A DNA stretch of 15,899 nt from Clostridium sp. CAG:1013 (GTDB taxonomy: Bacteria > Bacillota > Clostridia > Oscillospirales > Acutalibacteraceae). Location: positions 10,525-26,423 of the forward strand of contig HF972686.1 of the NCBI GenBank assembly GCA_000432995.1, read 5' to 3'. Positions 13,534 through 15,899 of the stretch are shown here, piece by piece; position 1 is the stretch's first letter; every line of letters starts with the position of its first letter. A program made the position numbers and the translations under genes. The notes under the pieces are model-generated. The model had not been told where the DNA came from. It made no database searches and saw only the letters and a program-made list of their open reading frames with translations.

Positions 13534-13570
13534 AAAAAGATGGCGGGCAAAGGAGTCCGCCATCTTTTTT
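13534..13570. terminator. Bidirectional terminator between spoIIQ-like gene and spoIIID
   Basis: AAAAA, GATGGCGG (13539-13546), a 10-base loop, CCGCCATC (13557-13564), then TTTTTT. It can end both the M23 gene (+) and spoIIID (-), which converge here. Confidence 0.9.
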
Positions 13571-13586
13571 GCTGTTTCGGCCTTGT

Positions 13587-13841
13587 TTATTTCAGCGCCT
13601 GATATTTCTTCTTGGTGGCAAGGCCGCCCCGGATGTGGCGCTGTGCCTTATTCACCGCCAGTACGTTCTTCACGTCCCGGTAAAGGCTGCTGTCCAGATA
13701 TTTCAGGCGTTGGGAAACGTCCTTGTGTACCGTGCTCTTGCTGACGCCGAACTGCTTAGCTGCCCGGCGCACGGTGGCCTTGTTTTCTACGATGTACTCG
13801 CCGAGCCTGGTGGCCCGGTCGTCGATGACATGATTGGACAT
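13587..13841 (-). CDS. spoIIID: Stage III sporulation transcriptional regulator SpoIIID
   Basis: SpoIIID is a small mother-cell DNA-binding protein that activates or represses many sigma-E genes and helps switch to sigma K. The 84-aa product matches the family strongly: RLGEYIVENKATVRRAAKQF (residues 12-31), then the helix-turn-helix ending GVSKSTVHKDV (32-42), and the C-terminal RHIRGGLATKKKY (68-80), a basic tail that also contacts DNA. ATG 13841 has GAGGGG about 5 bases upstream; the frame continues to an ATG at 13874, but those 11 residues are not part of the family. A 16-base palindrome (13865-13880) lies in its leader or promoter region. It is convergent with the spoIIQ-like gene, so the two are not in one transcript. 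Confidence 0.96.
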   Translation of the reverse strand: MSNHVIDDRATRLGEYIVENKATVRRAAKQFGVSKSTVHKDVSQRLKYLDSSLYRDVKNVLAVNKAQRHIRGGLATKKKYQALK

Positions 13842-13864
13842 ATGCACCCCTCGCTTCCAATGTG

Positions 13865-13880
13865 TTTCATACATATGAAA
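13865..13880. repeat. 16-bp palindrome upstream of spoIIID
   Basis: TTTCATACATATGAAA has perfect 7-base arms (TTTCATA/TATGAAA) around a CA centre. It lies 24-39 bases upstream of the spoIIID ATG. It contains CATA-type sequence like the -10 of sigma-E/K promoters, but I could not fit a matching -35, so its role as operator or promoter part is open. Confidence 0.5.
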
Positions 13881-13920
13881 GCCGGGGGCTCCTTAGTACA
13901 AGTGTGGATTTGTCCCTGGG

Positions 13921-13955
13921 AAAAAGAAAGAGCTCCCGAGATGGGAGCCCTTTTT
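13921..13955. terminator. Terminator of the S9 peptidase gene (bidirectional shape)
   Basis: GAGCTCCC (13930-13937) and GGGAGCCC (13943-13950) pair with one G-U (on the minus strand) around a 5-base loop. On the minus strand the stem is followed by CTTTCTTTTT, placed 8 bases after the peptidase stop; on the + strand by TTTTT. Confidence 0.85.
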
Positions 13956-13962
13956 GACGGGA

Positions 13963-15899
13963 TTAGATATGTTTCTCGAACCAGCCGGTGATCTCCTTCA
14001 AGCGGCGGATCCGGTGGCGGGGTTTGCCGCTGCGGGACAGCTCGTGGTTTTCTCCGTGGAAGATGACCATCCGGGTTTCCACGCCACGTTGCTGCAAAGC
14101 GGAGTAGATCTGGTAGCCCTCGGAGATGGGGCAGCGGTAGTCTTCGTCGCTGTGGATGACGAGAGTGGGGGTGACGCACTGATCCAGGTACTTCAAGGGG
14201 GAGTGGTACCACATTTTCTCCATGCTGTTCCACACGTTGTCCTTGAGGCCCAGTCCCATCTGATCCCGGGCAAATTCCTCACCGATATCGGAGGTGAACC
14301 CGAAGCCCACCCAGTTGGTGATAGACCGCTGAGTTGCCGCGGCGCAGAACCTGTCCGTGTGGCCTACGATCCAGTTGGTCATGAAGCCGCCGTAGCTGCC
14401 GCCGGTGACGCACAGCCGGGCTTTGTCGATCTGGGGGTATTTCTCCAGCACCTTGTCGGTGAATGCCATGAGGTCGCTGTAATCGATGGTGCCGTACTTG
14501 CCTTTCAGGTCGGCAAACTCATTGCCCCGGCCGTCGCCGCCCCGGGGATTGCAGAAGAACACGAAATATCCCTGGTTGGCCCAGAACTGCATCTCGTGGT
14601 AGAACACCTCACCGTACACGGTCTTGGGACCGCCGTGAATGTCCAGAATGCCGGGATAGGACTGCTGGGGATCGAAGTCCTTGGGCAGCAGCACCCAGCC
14701 GTCCAGGTCGGTGTTGTCGTTCTCAAAGGTCAGCTTTTGAGGCATGGCCACATACACGTCCTCCAGCACCTTCTGGTTGAGAGAGGTGAGCTGAGTCCGC
14801 TCCTGCTTGGCCTCATCCCAGGCGTAGATTTCCTGGAGCTTCATATCCTGCATGCCGATGAAATACAGGGTGCCGTCCGCCACATCCAGGCAGTCCACAG
14901 AGCCCTCCTGGGTGTACACAGGACGGATTTCCCCGGATTCCTCCAGGCAGAACACCTGGCTGGCGTTGCGGATGGTGGCGATAAAGTAGAACTTTCCACC
15001 GGACACCAGCCAGCTGTCACCGCCGCCCAAACGGCAGTCGCTGCCCACAGAGGAGGCTACCGCGTCCTCATAGGGGGCCAGCAGAGACATGTCTCCGGTG
15101 GCCGGGTCCAGGGTGTAGAACTGCACGTTCTCGTTGATGCCGTAGCGCTTCTGGTCTGTGGCCAGGGCCAGGATCTTCTCTCCCCACCACAGGGCGTCAT
15201 AGACTTCGTACACCCGGGGAGCCAGAAGCTGGGTAGTCTTGCCGGAAGCCAAGTCGTAGACGTAGATCCCGCTCTTTTCCTTCCGCTTCACGGTGAAGTT
15301 TTGGCCGGTAAATACCACCTTGGTGCCGTCCGGGCTCAGGTGGGCAGAACCTACTGCGAAGGTCTCCTTGGTAATCCGAGTGAGCTTGTCTGTTGTTTCA
15401 TTGTAGAGGAACAGGGCGTCACGGTGCTTGTTTACGTAGCCCTGACCGTTGAAGTAGAAGGGCAGCTCGTCCAGCACCTGATAGTCCTTCTCTTCCTTCT
15501 TTTCCTTGAGGAGCTCCTCTTTGGCGGCGCCCTTCATGGTGTAGGCTTTGGAGAATCGCAGGTCCCAGTCTATCCGCAGCAGGTACAGTCCGTCACCCAC
15601 CTTTTCCTCCAAAGACGCGGACAGGGGCACGGAGAAGGCTTTTTTCGCCTCGCCGCCCCGGAGATCCAGCCGATAGAAGGTGGTATATTCCTCACCAGCT
15701 TCCAGGTGCTTTTTCTGTTCCGGATCACGGGAAGAGGCAAACAGCAGGGTGTGAGCGCCGTCCCATAAAAAGCCGCCGGTTTTGCCGTCGGTGGTCAGCT
15801 GGAAGGTATCCCCTTCCTTGGGCTTGACCCACAAGTCCCGATCGTAGGAATTGGCTTCCACATTGGCTTTGGCTCCCAGAAACGCCAGGTCCCCTTCCG
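13963..15899 (-). CDS. S9 family prolyl oligopeptidase-like serine peptidase, 5' truncated
   Basis: The frame is open to the right window edge (upstream residues EGDLAFLGAKAN), so the N-terminus is missing; the GTG at 15861 is internal. The visible part is about 645 aa. The N-terminal region is a WD/beta-propeller-like domain with repeated D-G and Y-x-D patterns (for example YDRDLWV, SPDGTKVVFTG, YVYDLASGKT). The C-terminal alpha/beta hydrolase has the nucleophile Ser in GGSYGG (codon 14395-14397), Asp in HSDEDYRCP (14140-14142) and His in GENHELSR (14044-14046), the full triad in family order. It resembles acylaminoacyl-peptidase/YuxL-type S9C enzymes that cleave short peptides in the cytoplasm; no signal peptide can be judged. 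It probably ends a transcript, as a terminator follows. Confidence 0.94.
   Translation of the reverse strand, partial: EGDLAFLGAKANVEANSYDRDLWVKPKEGDTFQLTTDGKTGGFLWDGAHTLLFASSRDPEQKKHLEAGEEYTTFYRLDLRGGEAKKAFSVPLSASLEEKVGDGLYLLRIDWDLRFSKAYTMKGAAKEELLKEKKEEKDYQVLDELPFYFNGQGYVNKHRDALFLYNETTDKLTRITKETFAVGSAHLSPDGTKVVFTGQNFTVKRKEKSGIYVYDLASGKTTQLLAPRVYEVYDALWWGEKILALATDQKRYGINENVQFYTLDPATGDMSLLAPYEDAVASSVGSDCRLGGGDSWLVSGGKFYFIATIRNASQVFCLEESGEIRPVYTQEGSVDCLDVADGTLYFIGMQDMKLQEIYAWDEAKQERTQLTSLNQKVLEDVYVAMPQKLTFENDNTDLDGWVLLPKDFDPQQSYPGILDIHGGPKTVYGEVFYHEMQFWANQGYFVFFCNPRGGDGRGNEFADLKGKYGTIDYSDLMAFTDKVLEKYPQIDKARLCVTGGSYGGFMTNWIVGHTDRFCAAATQRSITNWVGFGFTSDIGEEFARDQMGLGLKDNVWNSMEKMWYHSPLKYLDQCVTPTLVIHSDEDYRCPISEGYQIYSALQQRGVETRMVIFHGENHELSRSGKPRHRIRRLKEITGWFEKHI

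Noticed and set aside
12601..13563. A 320-codon open frame on the - strand across the spoIIQ-like gene
   Set aside because: It is antisense to a recognisable LytM-domain gene and overlaps its terminator; composition is that of a shadow frame.
13954..15768. A 604-codon open frame on the + strand across the S9 peptidase gene
   Set aside because: It is antisense to a peptidase with a full catalytic triad, has no ribosome binding site or family resemblance, and is a by-product of GC-rich codon use on the other strand.

Overview
The window (about 57-60% GC by eye, not computed) looks like the chromosome of a spore-forming, GC-rich member of the Clostridia, most likely an Oscillospiraceae/Ruminococcaceae-type gut Firmicute (Flavonifractor/Intestinimonas-like). 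The grounds are spoIIID and a spoIIQ-like gene, a LexA with a degenerate Firmicutes-type SOS box, strong AGGAGG ribosome binding sites, frequent GTG starts and compact intrinsic terminators. The genus is an inference. There is no sign of phage, IS, CRISPR or integration structures; this is mostly housekeeping core genome.

Layout. 1-2776 (+): the 3' end of a tcdA-like tRNA t6A dehydratase gene, then a tight folate block folP-folB-folK, then a small P-loop kinase-like gene, closed by a terminator. 3022-4359 (+): a CPA2/KefB-type cation:proton antiporter with its own promoter, ending at a bidirectional terminator facing a convergent SDR oxidoreductase (4447-5208, -). 5416-8026 (+): an operon of a secreted/membrane YcxB-like protein, MTA/SAH nucleosidase and a cyclase-family (kynurenine formamidase-like) hydrolase, followed by a terminator and a GNAT acetyltransferase (8087-8794). 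8837-10855 (-): a YtrA-type GntR regulator, ABC ATPase and ABC permease operon with a textbook sigma-A promoter and an inverted-repeat operator just downstream of the start point. 11042-11563 (+): a divergent flavodoxin-domain protein. 11607-12194 (-): lexA, with an SOS-box-like palindrome overlapping its -35 element. 12195-12651: a 457-base gap holding the lexA promoter, a separate forward promoter and a strong terminator that together bracket about 120 nt of non-coding, structured sequence (candidate small RNA or attenuated leader). 12652-13512 (+): a SpoIIQ-like membrane-anchored LytM/M23 protein, convergent with spoIIID (13587-13841, -). 13963-15899 (-): a prolyl-oligopeptidase-type S9 peptidase whose 5' end lies beyond the window.

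How it works together. FolP, FolB and FolK carry out linked steps of dihydropteroate synthesis. GntR-ABC is a self-contained regulated transporter module. SpoIIQ (forespore side of the engulfment channel) and SpoIIID (mother-cell regulator) are the sporulation pair often found near each other in Firmicutes. I did not find a clearly new defence or biosynthetic system. The items most worth checking are the possible RNA at about 12439-12560, the LexA Asp-to-Leu change beside the catalytic serine, the His-to-Cys change in the SpoIIQ-like LytM domain, and the unusual secreted-domain/YcxB architecture at 5416-6711.
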